DNA of 64,000 nucleotides. It comes from Tenuifilum thalassicum. Its GTDB lineage: Bacteria; Bacteroidota; Bacteroidia; Bacteroidales; Tenuifilaceae. Location of the stretch: assembly GCF_013265555.1 (NCBI RefSeq), contig NZ_CP041345.1, positions 2,774,581 through 2,838,580 on the forward strand. The letters are read 5' to 3'. The notes beneath the pieces are model-generated. The model was not told where the DNA came from. It searched no databases and saw only the letters and a list, made by a program, of their open reading frames with translations. A program made the translations under genes and the position numbers. This document shows, piece after piece, positions 1 to 7,252 of this stretch; the first letter of the stretch is position 1, and each line of letters starts with the position of its first letter.

Positions 1-668
1 TTGCAAAAAATTATAACATTGATTTAGAAAAGATTGATGTTGCTTACAATGGGGCTAGTGAGCAGTTCAAGCCTTTGGATGATGAGGAGAAACAAGCTGC
101 TAGGCAACGTTACTCAAGCGGCTTGCCATACTTCTTATTTGTTGGCGCGCTTAATCCAAGGAAAAACGTAGCGCGCTTAATTCAGGCATTTGATATTTTT
201 AAGCAAACAACTGGTTTGCAAGAAAAACTGCTACTTGTTGGAGAACCAATGTTTATGACAAGCGATATTAAAAAGGCTTACCTGCAAAGCCAGTTTAAAG
301 CCGATATACTATTTTTGGGAAGAAAAGATGTTGCCGAACTGAGTCAAATTACTGGTGCTGCTAAAGCAATTGTATACCCATCTATATTTGAGGGGTTTGG
401 AATTCCTTTGCTTGAAGCAATGAAATGTGGTGTTCCTGTAGCATCATCTAATACAACAGCTATGCCCGAGGTGGCAGGCGATGCAGCTTTGTATTTCAAT
501 CCCATGTCGGTAGACGAAATGGCCGAAGCTATGCAGATACTTTCTCGCGACAACAATTTATGTAGCAAACTCTCTGCTGCTGCCCTTGAGCGCCAAAAAA
601 TGTTTAGCTGGGATGTTACGGCTGATACAGTGTTTAAATCGATTGAAAAATGCCTATCGCAATGTTAG
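1..668 (+). CDS. Glycosyltransferase family 4, C-terminal part (cut by window start)
   Basis: The reading frame is open from the first bases, so the gene begins outside the window; about 221 codons are visible. The visible part is the nucleotide-sugar-binding half of a GT-B glycosyltransferase (GT4). A VAYNGAS loop precedes a phenylalanine-proline pair, [14 protein letters not shown] is the typical opening of the second Rossmann lobe, and [16 protein letters not shown] is the E-x7-E donor-sugar motif (visible glutamates in FEGFG and LLEAM). These enzymes act at the cytoplasmic face of the membrane and transfer a sugar from a nucleotide donor to polysaccharide or lipid-linked acceptors; the substrate cannot be read from this part. 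The stop overlaps the next gene, rnhB, so the two are probably cotranscribed. Family assignment is firm, specificity unknown. Confidence 0.9.
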   Translation, partial: AKNYNIDLEKIDVAYNGASEQFKPLDDEEKQAARQRYSSGLPYFLFVGALNPRKNVARLIQAFDIFKQTTGLQEKLLLVGEPMFMTSDIKKAYLQSQFKADILFLGRKDVAELSQITGAAKAIVYPSIFEGFGIPLLEAMKCGVPVASSNTTAMPEVAGDAALYFNPMSVDEMAEAMQILSRDNNLCSKLSAAALERQKMFSWDVTADTVFKSIEKCLSQC

Positions 669-1240
669 AAGTTTGCTTACATAAAGATATGATTGAAGCA
701 GGCTGCGATGAAGCAGGCCGAGGTTGTTTGGCGGGTCCTGTTTTTGCTGCAGCAGTAATCCTCCCGAATGATTTTAACGAGCCCCTTATCAACGACTCCA
801 AACTTTTAACGCATAAACAACGTGAGAAGCTACGAGAGGTTATAGAGCACTATGCCGTTGATTGGGCGGTAGCCATGGTTTCTAATCAAGAGATTGATGA
901 AATAAACATACTTAATGCATCAATACTGGCAATGCATAGAGCCATAGAAAGTTTGAAGAAAAAAAGGCCCCAGCATTTGCTTATTGATGGAAATAGGTTT
1001 AAACCTTATAGCGATATACCACACACCTGCATAGTGAAAGGTGATTCTAAGTTTTTACCCATTGCTGCAGCATCAATACTTGCTAAAACTCATAGAGATG
1101 AGTTTATGACAAGAATCAGCAAAGAATATCCTTACTACCAGTGGGAGGTAAACAAAGGTTATCCTACAAAAAAACATCGAGAAGGCATTGCTAAGAATGG
1201 TATTTCGCCGTATCATCGAAAAAGTTTTAAGCTTTTATAG
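662..1240 (+). CDS. rnhB: Ribonuclease HII
   Basis: RNase HII removes ribonucleotides from RNA-DNA hybrids and misincorporated ribonucleotides from the chromosome. The N-terminus carries the diagnostic [15 protein letters not shown] motif, whose aspartate and glutamate are metal-binding catalytic residues; NDSKLL and later LLIDGN and the KTHRDEFM block supply the remaining acidic residues and conserved core. I chose ATG 662, giving 192 residues and a start [21 protein letters not shown] resembling other Bacteroidota proteins; an in-frame ATG at 650 would add four residues. Either start overlaps the preceding glycosyltransferase stop, which suggests translational coupling, but no functional link is implied. 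Length is normal for the family and all expected motifs are present. Confidence 0.95.
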   Translation: MLEVCLHKDMIEAGCDEAGRGCLAGPVFAAAVILPNDFNEPLINDSKLLTHKQREKLREVIEHYAVDWAVAMVSNQEIDEINILNASILAMHRAIESLKKKRPQHLLIDGNRFKPYSDIPHTCIVKGDSKFLPIAAASILAKTHRDEFMTRISKEYPYYQWEVNKGYPTKKHREGIAKNGISPYHRKSFKLL

Positions 1241-1324
1241 TCAATATTTGTTAATTAGATGCTACTTGTTTAAACCAAATAAGGCAATACAAATCGAAAT
1301 ACTAAACTTTAAAAACTAAAAACT

Positions 1325-3475
1325 ATGATTAAAAAGCTAAAAGTTCTATTTCTTGGGCTATTTTTCCTGGCTACAACAGCTGTAAAAGCCGACGAAGGGA
1401 TGTGGTTGCTACCGCTCCTAAAGAAGTACAATATTGAAGTTATGAAGCAGAAAGGCTTTAAGCTAACTGCCGAAGATATTTACAACATCAACCAAGCGAG
1501 TATAAAGGATGCTGTAATTATTTTTGGTGGCGGTTGTACTGGGGAGGTGGTTTCCGATCAAGGATTAGTGCTTACAAATCATCACTGCGGTTATGGAGCC
1601 ATTCAGCAGCACAGTACTCCAGAGCACGATTATCTTGAAGATGGTTTTTGGGCAAAATCGTTCGAGGAAGAGATTCCTACTCCTGGCTTATCAGTAACTT
1701 TCTTAGTGCGGATGGAAGATGTTACCGATAAGGTTACTGCTGAGCTAAAGCCTGAAATGTCTGAAGCCGAGCGTGGAAAGATTATTAGGGAAGTTGGTAG
1801 TAAAATATCAAAAGAGGCTACTGAGGGTACTAACTACAAAGCAAGTGTTCGTAGTTTCTTTGGTGGTAACCAGTTTTTCCTTCTGGTTTACGAAGTATTC
1901 AATGATGTTCGACTAGTTGGCGCTCCTCCATCATCAATTGGTAAATTTGGACATGATACCGACAACTGGATGTGGCCACGCCACACTGGAGATTTCTCTG
2001 TGTTCCGTATTTATGCAAGCAAAGACAACAAGCCTGCCGATTATTCTCCCGATAACGTGCCTTACAAACCCAAATATCATTTGCCTATATCGCTTAAAGG
2101 TGTTAAAAATGGTGATTTTACCATGATTATGGGATATCCAGGAAGCACACAGCGATATATGACCTCGTATGAGGTAGATGAAAGAATGAATATCACTAAT
2201 AAAAATAGAATCTACATACGTGGTGTAAAGCAGGACATTTGGTTAAAGGACATGCAAGCCGATAAGGCCATAAATATTAAGTATGCGTCTAAATATGCAC
2301 GCTCAAGCAATTACTGGAAGAATTCGATTGGAATGAATAAAGCTCTAAAACGTCTTAAAGTTTACGACTTTAAGAAACAACAAGAGCAAGAGTTTATGAA
2401 ATGGGTTAAAGCTTCGCCTGAAAGAGTTGAGAAATACGGGAAAGCGCTTGACCTAATTAAGGAAGGTGTTGAGGGCAGAAAAGATTACTTACATGCAACC
2501 CAGTATATTGGAGAAACATTCTTTTATGGTGCAGAGGCTATTGGGTTTGCTTCATCTGCTCGTTACCTAGCCGATGCATTAGAGAGTGAAAATCAGGATG
2601 AGATCACCAAAAATGTAGAGCGCCTTAAAGAGCGAGCAGCCGATTTCTTTAAAGATTATAGCCAATCGACCGATCATAAAACAACCAAGGCGATGTTTAG
2701 GATTTACATGGAAAATGTTCCTGAAAAATATCAACCAGACATTTATAATGTAATCCGCAAAAAGTATAAAGGAGATGTAGAAAAGTATGTGGATAAGATG
2801 TTTGCCAAAACCATTTTTACCGATCCTGCTAAATTCAATGCTTTCCTAGAAAAGCCAAGCCTTAAAACACTACAAAAAGATCCCGTGTTTGTTGCTTCTA
2901 AATCGATTATAGGTAAGTATATGGAGATACGCGCATTGATGGCTCCTTTTAACGAAAAATTAGAACGTGGTCAGCGCTTATACATTGCAGGTATTCTTGA
3001 GATGAATCAAGGCAAACCCATGTATCCAGATGCCAACTTCACCATGCGTCTTACCTATGGCGAGATCAAGGATTATTACCCTATGGATGCCGTGCATTAC
3101 GATTACTATACTACCCTTAAAGGTGTGATGGAAAAAGAAGATCCTGATAATTGGGAGTTTGTAGTTTCCGATAAACTTAAAGAACTCTACAATTCCAAAG
3201 ATTACGGCCGTTATGGAGTTGATGGAAGAATGCCAGTCGCTTTCATATCAACAAACGACATTACAGGAGGTAATTCAGGAAGCCCAGTTATGAATGGTAA
3301 TGGTGAACTTATTGGAATTGCCTTTGATGGAAACTGGGAGGCTATGAGTGGCGATATCGTTTTTGAAAAGGATCTACAACGAACCATTTCTGTTGATATT
3401 CGATATGTGCTATTTGTGATAGATAAATATGCTGGTGCAAAAAGACTAATTGATGAAATGACTTTGATAGAATAG
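1325..3475 (+). CDS. S46 family dipeptidyl-peptidase, DPP7 type
   Basis: Secreted serine exopeptidase that cuts dipeptides from peptide N-termini, used for amino-acid scavenging by peptide-fermenting Bacteroidota. A signal peptide with cleavage after AVKA precedes the mature DEGMWLLP start typical of S46. The chymotrypsin-like triad is visible: the histidine pair in LTNHHCGYGAI (residues 86-87), aspartate in RHTGDFSVF (about 223) and the nucleophile Ser651 in GGNSGSPV. Eighteen residues after the serine lies glycine, in AFDGNWE (Gly669). In this family glycine there marks DPP7 (hydrophobic P1), while DPP11 has arginine and prefers acidic P1 residues. So a DPP7-like specificity is inferred. 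Length 716 is normal. It is monocistronic, with a strong hairpin terminator about 30 bases after the stop. Confidence 0.93.
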   Translation: MIKKLKVLFLGLFFLATTAVKADEGMWLLPLLKKYNIEVMKQKGFKLTAEDIYNINQASIKDAVIIFGGGCTGEVVSDQGLVLTNHHCGYGAIQQHSTPEHDYLEDGFWAKSFEEEIPTPGLSVTFLVRMEDVTDKVTAELKPEMSEAERGKIIREVGSKISKEATEGTNYKASVRSFFGGNQFFLLVYEVFNDVRLVGAPPSSIGKFGHDTDNWMWPRHTGDFSVFRIYASKDNKPADYSPDNVPYKPKYHLPISLKGVKNGDFTMIMGYPGSTQRYMTSYEVDERMNITNKNRIYIRGVKQDIWLKDMQADKAINIKYASKYARSSNYWKNSIGMNKALKRLKVYDFKKQQEQEFMKWVKASPERVEKYGKALDLIKEGVEGRKDYLHATQYIGETFFYGAEAIGFASSARYLADALESENQDEITKNVERLKERAADFFKDYSQSTDHKTTKAMFRIYMENVPEKYQPDIYNVIRKKYKGDVEKYVDKMFAKTIFTDPAKFNAFLEKPSLKTLQKDPVFVASKSIIGKYMEIRALMAPFNEKLERGQRLYIAGILEMNQGKPMYPDANFTMRLTYGEIKDYYPMDAVHYDYYTTLKGVMEKEDPDNWEFVVSDKLKELYNSKDYGRYGVDGRMPVAFISTNDITGGNSGSPVMNGNGELIGIAFDGNWEAMSGDIVFEKDLQRTISVDIRYVLFVIDKYAGAKRLIDEMTLIE

Positions 3476-3508
3476 TATCACTCTTTAATAATAAAATCAC
3501 ATAATAAT

Positions 3509-3543
3509 AAAAGCCGCTAATAGCTATCCTATTAGTGGCTTTT
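3509..3543 (+). terminator. Intrinsic terminator of the S46 peptidase gene
   Basis: A 15-bp stem (3509-3523 with 3529-3543) has one G-T type mismatch and a five-base loop; it starts with A-rich bases and ends in a T run. Its position 34 bases after the stop fits rho-independent termination. Confidence 0.8.
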
Positions 3544-3688
3544 GCATTTCTAAATTATTTTAGTAATATTTTATTCTAAAACTTTTATCACTCCATAAAA
3601 GGAATTCGTCAAAAAGTTTTATATTTATTGTCAAAATTCTTAGATTTTTGCTTATTATTATTGTTACTATAAAACAACATTTGTTAAC

Positions 3689-4207
3689 GTGGAAAAAGGT
3701 GAAGTGTTAATCAATCATTACGGGCCGCTCTCTTATGAAGAGATTGGTTTTTTATTAAATAAAATGACATCCCTTCTTGAGAGATATGGGTTTGGTATTA
3801 CCATTCGCAAAAAGGTTTATTCTGCAATGGTTGAGAGCTTAGAAAATATTTATAAGCATCAGGATATAATACGGGATAATAATAACTTTCAACCTAAATT
3901 TGAACTAGTATTAAACAAGGAAAGTATAGGTTTAACATGTTCAAACTCGCTGAAGAAAGCAAAAATTCCATCGCTCAAATCTAGATTAGAAAAGGTTAAT
4001 GAACTTGATAAAGCCGGGCTAAAGGAATTTTATAAGGAGGTTATTCTTAGCGGAAATGTATCTCAGAAAGGAGGAGCAGGACTTGGGATTATTAATATTG
4101 CAAAAGTAACTGAGAATAAACTCGATTTCAGATTTGAAGATATCGATGATGAGTACGCCTACTTCACTATTAGCATTAAAGTTTCTCTTCAACCTAAAAA
4201 CCAGTAA
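3689..4207 (+). CDS. SiaB family protein kinase (DUF6272)
   Basis: Resembles SiaB, the GHKL-type Ser/Thr kinase that phosphorylates the small partner SiaC in the SiaABCD switch described in Pseudomonas. Visible features are a helix with an N-box-like ESLENIYKHQ (about residues 50-60) and a glycine-rich ATP-lid-like GGAGLGIINIA (about 129-139), as expected for a histidine-kinase-fold ATPase that lacks a phosphorylatable histidine. Length 172 fits the family. The start is GTG at 3689; no in-frame ATG lies nearby upstream. Five bases separate it from the first of two DUF1987 (SiaC-like) genes, so the three form an operon. The canonical diguanylate cyclase target SiaD is not present here, so the output in this organism is unknown. 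Confidence 0.82.
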   Translation: MEKGEVLINHYGPLSYEEIGFLLNKMTSLLERYGFGITIRKKVYSAMVESLENIYKHQDIIRDNNNFQPKFELVLNKESIGLTCSNSLKKAKIPSLKSRLEKVNELDKAGLKEFYKEVILSGNVSQKGGAGLGIINIAKVTENKLDFRFEDIDDEYAYFTISIKVSLQPKNQ

Positions 4208-4212
4208 GTCAT

Positions 4213-4623
4213 ATGGAACCATTATATATAGAACCAACAGAATTTACCCCACGAGTTTTTTTCGACCCTGAAAATTCAGTCTTTGAGATATCTGGATTTT
4301 CTCGCCCTGAAAATACTGTTGGTTTTTATAAACCTCTTCTGAAATGGCTTGAAGAGTACGAAGAAAATGTTTTGTCGCAAAACACTAATTTTAATAAGAG
4401 TAATTTAGTTGTCAATCTTAAGTTAACATATTTCAACTCTGCTTCATCTAAGTTTTTACTTGATGTTTTAATGATGTTCATGAGATTTCATTCCAAGGGG
4501 AATGCCGTGGAAATTAATTGGTATTACGATGAAGATGATGATGAAATTCTGGAGTCTGGCGAAGAGATCGCTGAGATGATTAATTTTCCATTCAACTTTA
4601 TTCCAATAACCCCAAATACTTAA
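4213..4623 (+). CDS. SiaC-like regulatory phosphoprotein 1 (DUF1987)
   Basis: A 136-residue DUF1987 protein. SiaC is the partner-switch protein whose phosphorylation by SiaB and dephosphorylation by the PP2C-type SiaA decides whether it binds its target. The family N-terminus (TPRVFFDPENSVFEISG, followed by SRPENT and a YKPLLKWL helix) is present. The YFNSASSKFL segment holds Ser76, which by position should be the phospho-acceptor (Thr in the Pseudomonas protein, from memory). The tail has an acidic stretch YDEDDDEILESGEE. It is second in the operon after the SiaB-like kinase and 12 bases before a close paralogue, so paralogues with the same fold probably compete for the same kinase. Confidence 0.85.
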   Translation: MEPLYIEPTEFTPRVFFDPENSVFEISGFSRPENTVGFYKPLLKWLEEYEENVLSQNTNFNKSNLVVNLKLTYFNSASSKFLLDVLMMFMRFHSKGNAVEINWYYDEDDDEILESGEEIAEMINFPFNFIPITPNT

Positions 4624-4635
4624 AGATTTATCTCA

Positions 4636-5037
4636 ATGGAGCCTTTACAAATTGCGCAGACAAACACAACACCAGATGTAGTTTTTAACCCGTCAGAAAA
4701 TCGTTTTGTTATATCTGGCTATTCACGTCCAGAAAACGTGCGCAATTTTTATATGCCCATTTTAGAATGGCTTGAAAGTTTTGCAAAGCAAGTAGAAAAG
4801 AAAGTTTCTGAAGGTGATAAAGTAGAACCAATTGAGTTTCACTTCAAACTAATTTACTTTAACTCTTCTTCCGCAAAGTTCCTATATGATATCATTACTC
4901 TTTTAAATGAGTTGAAAAATAAAGGCCTTACTGTAAGAATATGTTGGTTCTATGATAAAGAAGATGTAGAACTGCTTGAAGCAGGGCAAGATTTATCGGA
5001 ACTTGCAGATGTGAAGTTTGATTTTATTGCAGTATAA
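4636..5037 (+). CDS. SiaC-like regulatory phosphoprotein 2 (DUF1987)
   Basis: A paralogue of the preceding gene with the same start MEPLQIA, the SGYSRPENV and YMPILEWLESF motifs, and the putative phospho-site region YFNSSSAKFL (Ser77 at the expected position). Length 133. The two proteins share the overall pattern but differ widely in the variable loop at residues 52-66 (lysine- and glutamate-rich here), which could give each a different partner. Third gene of the kinase operon. It faces the BFN gene convergently with about 30 bases between stops; a short AGGT/ACCT hairpin lies there but I would not call it a terminator. Confidence 0.85.
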   Translation: MEPLQIAQTNTTPDVVFNPSENRFVISGYSRPENVRNFYMPILEWLESFAKQVEKKVSEGDKVEPIEFHFKLIYFNSSSAKFLYDIITLLNELKNKGLTVRICWFYDKEDVELLEAGQDLSELADVKFDFIAV

Positions 5038-5066
5038 AAAAGAGGTGATTTAGACCTATAAGGTTA

Positions 5067-5669
5067 CTATTTCTTTTCCCTTCTTTTTATTTCGTCCCTA
5101 ATTTTGGTTGCCTTCTCGTATTCCTCGTTTTTAACAGTTTCATCAAGGTATTCTTTAAGTTCTTCAAGCGACATTCGTTGAAGTTTTGCCGAAAAGGCAT
5201 CCGTTGGAGTATCTTCTTGTATAGAATCAATTGTGGTTTCTCCCTCGTCATACTCTTCAACTTCTAGAGTAATCCCTGCTTTTTCAACAATCTCTTCTGT
5301 TGTGTATATCGGGCAGTTAAACCTAAGGGCTAGGGCTACAGCATCCGATGTTCTTGAATCGATATATAGTTCTTTCCTCCCATCCTCACAGTGAAGTTTG
5401 GAGAAGAATACGCCATCTTCAAGCTTATAAATGTGAACATCAATTAAATCTATTCCAAAAGATCGGGCAAAGTTTAAGAAAAGGTCGTGGGTTAATGGCC
5501 TTGGAGGGGTTAACCCCTCAAGTTGAATGGCGATGGCCTGAGCCTCATATCCACCAATTATTATTGGAATACGCCTGCTCCCTTTTTCCTCGCTTAGCAC
5601 TAGGGCATATGCACCCGATTGTGTTTGACTATATGATATACCTAAAACTGTTAGTTTAACTTTACCCAT
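5067..5669 (-). CDS. Bifunctional nuclease (BFN/DUF151) domain protein with UVR motif
   Basis: Residues 1-135 form a BFN domain: the core IPIIIGGYEAQAIAIQLEG, the LTHDLF helix and the DSRTSDAVALALR motif are all clear. Residues 160-198 form a UvrB/UvrC-type helical hairpin (SLEELKEYLDETV, NEEYEKATKIRDEI) used for protein-protein contact in excision repair proteins. The two-domain arrangement is common in Bacteroidota and other bacteria. BFN domains have been reported to have RNase and DNase activity in plants, but the bacterial role is not settled. Length 200 is normal. It is transcribed alone, away from its neighbours, and ends convergently with the SiaC-like gene. Confidence 0.88.
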   Translation of the reverse strand: MGKVKLTVLGISYSQTQSGAYALVLSEEKGSRRIPIIIGGYEAQAIAIQLEGLTPPRPLTHDLFLNFARSFGIDLIDVHIYKLEDGVFFSKLHCEDGRKELYIDSRTSDAVALALRFNCPIYTTEEIVEKAGITLEVEEYDEGETTIDSIQEDTPTDAFSAKLQRMSLEELKEYLDETVKNEEYEKATKIRDEIKRREKK

Positions 5670-5889
5670 TTTTCATTTGTTAGCTCAACAATATTTTAGC
5701 ATACAAATTATGGCAAAAATATTACTTATTCAATTTTATATACCAAAGATAACTCATTCTTTTGTTTAATAGAAGATTATTCGGTTAAAATTTATGGATT
5801 ATTAGAGTTTTGAATATAGAAGTTTGGGGTTGAGGCTCCCTTATATAATCTTATCCAGTTGCTTTGTCATCCAACATCCTTTATGTAGA

Positions 5890-5932
5890 GTAAAAAATTA
5901 CTTGACAAAGGCTTTTGGGCAGATTATATTTA
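5890..5932 (+). promoter_or_regulatory. Promoter of the secreted unknown protein at 5943
   Basis: TTGAC at 5902-5906 serves as the -33 element and TATATTTA at 5925-5932 as the -7 box (seven of eight match TAnnTTTG), with 20 bases between them. The 17 bases 5890-5906 are identical to 13482-13498, upstream of the FISUMP gene, pointing to a common promoter type. Confidence 0.6.
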
Positions 5933-5942
5933 AGAAAAAAAC

Positions 5943-7070
5943 ATGAAAAAGATATTATATCTGCTTCTTATGTGTAGCGTGGTTGCTCATGCTCAGCAAG
6001 AAGTTGCAATAAAGTTTATAAGGCCATCAAAGTTAGCTGGTTCGGCTGCAAAAATTAGAATATTTGTTGATGACAATGAGTATGTTATAAAAAATGGTTC
6101 TGAAGTTACAGTTCTCCTAAGCCACGATTATAGCAAACCAATACAGATATTGTGCAAAGCTCCGGGCGGGAAGGCTTCCTATAACCTAAAAGCAATACCT
6201 AACGAAAAATACACCTTTGAAACTGGATTTGAATTTAAAGGAATTTATTTAAAACTTATTGAAGGGAGAGAGTTAGGAGTAGGAGAAACATTACAAATTA
6301 TGGATAGTTCTCAAGTAAATGGTAATAACAACCCAACGTTTAAAATTCAACGCAAGGGGGAAGCTGTTGGTTTTAACATTGAACAGGTCGATCCATCGGA
6401 ATCCATTAGGCAGGAGTGGCTGGCTCGGGGCGGAAAAGTTAAAAATGAATCGGTGCTTCTCACAGGAACTTATTTTGGCATGGACCTAAAGGATTTTAAC
6501 ACAAGAGTAGATGGCTATGGTGGTGGTGTTTCAACTTCAACTAACTGGATCAATCTAAAAATACCAGAATATAAGACAGGAATCTCAACATGGAATAGTT
6601 TTACCTACGGATGGGGGATAGACATGATACTTTATCAGTATAAGTTTGACTTAGATTTGGGAGATGGGGGAAGTACCAATATGTCAATGCTAAATCTTTC
6701 TTATCCTATAGCGGCGAACCTGGGTTGGACTGTTGGATTAGGAAAATTCTTAAACGAAGGAAATTGGAAGGGTGTTGCTCTTACATTTAAATATCGTCCT
6801 TCTATCACTTTAAATGTTGTTTCTACTACAACAACTTTAAACCTTCCTCCACCTTTAAATACATCAGAAACTACTTATAATAGCGATACCAATGCAAGTA
6901 TTAATTTTGGAGGGTTTGGCTTTGATTTTGAGTTTTCTAATTTCACTGCTACAATGGATAAACTAGCACCAAAACCAAAAACAAAATTATCGTTCTTTGT
7001 GCTTCCCCCTGTAGATGATACGCCTTTATTTATCTCCATAAGTATCGGGGTGTCGTGGTATTCAAAATAG
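5943..7070 (+). CDS. Secreted protein of unknown function, probably outer-membrane associated
   Basis: I do not recognise the family. The start has a typical signal peptide (a hydrophobic core after MKKI, and cleavage after AHA giving a mature N-terminal QQEVAIKF). The mature protein begins with an immunoglobulin-like or PEGA-like stretch to about residue 100. The second half alternates polar and hydrophobic residues and contains the strand-like segments GWTVGLGKFLN, GVALTFKYRPSI and ASINFGGFGFDFEF, ending ISIGVSWYSK with an aromatic near the C-terminus, as in beta-barrel outer-membrane proteins. It stands alone: 273 bases before it hold its promoter, and 180 bases separate it from the hybrid kinase. 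Membrane location is inferred only. Confidence 0.6.
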   Translation: MKKILYLLLMCSVVAHAQQEVAIKFIRPSKLAGSAAKIRIFVDDNEYVIKNGSEVTVLLSHDYSKPIQILCKAPGGKASYNLKAIPNEKYTFETGFEFKGIYLKLIEGRELGVGETLQIMDSSQVNGNNNPTFKIQRKGEAVGFNIEQVDPSESIRQEWLARGGKVKNESVLLTGTYFGMDLKDFNTRVDGYGGGVSTSTNWINLKIPEYKTGISTWNSFTYGWGIDMILYQYKFDLDLGDGGSTNMSMLNLSYPIAANLGWTVGLGKFLNEGNWKGVALTFKYRPSITLNVVSTTTTLNLPPPLNTSETTYNSDTNASINFGGFGFDFEFSNFTATMDKLAPKPKTKLSFFVLPPVDDTPLFISISIGVSWYSK

Positions 7071-7227
7071 CCCAACTTGTTTTTCAAGATATTACAAACT
7101 AAATAGCTAAAGTCTATTTAGTGTATCTGCTTAAAAGATAAAGCTTTATGGATGGCGAGGTCTTTGCTTAGTTAGATATGATTGTTTATATGAGAACTTT
7201 AATAACTTTAAACATAACCTAAATAAT

Positions 7228-7235
7228 TATATTTG
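7228..7235 (+). promoter_or_regulatory. -7 box of the hybrid histidine kinase gene
   Basis: TATATTTG matches the Bacteroidota -7 consensus TAnnTTTG exactly, 18 bases before the ATG, so the leader is short. No clear -33 TTG is seen at the right distance. Confidence 0.6.
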
Positions 7236-7252
7236 GGTAATATTCAAACCCA

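Noticed and set aside
75-668. TTG 75 as the start of the first glycosyltransferase
   Set aside because: The frame is open to the window edge and the upstream codons encode the conserved VAYNGAS loop, so the gene begins outside.
5038-5066. AGGT/ACCT hairpin as terminator between convergent genes
   Set aside because: Only four base pairs and no T run.
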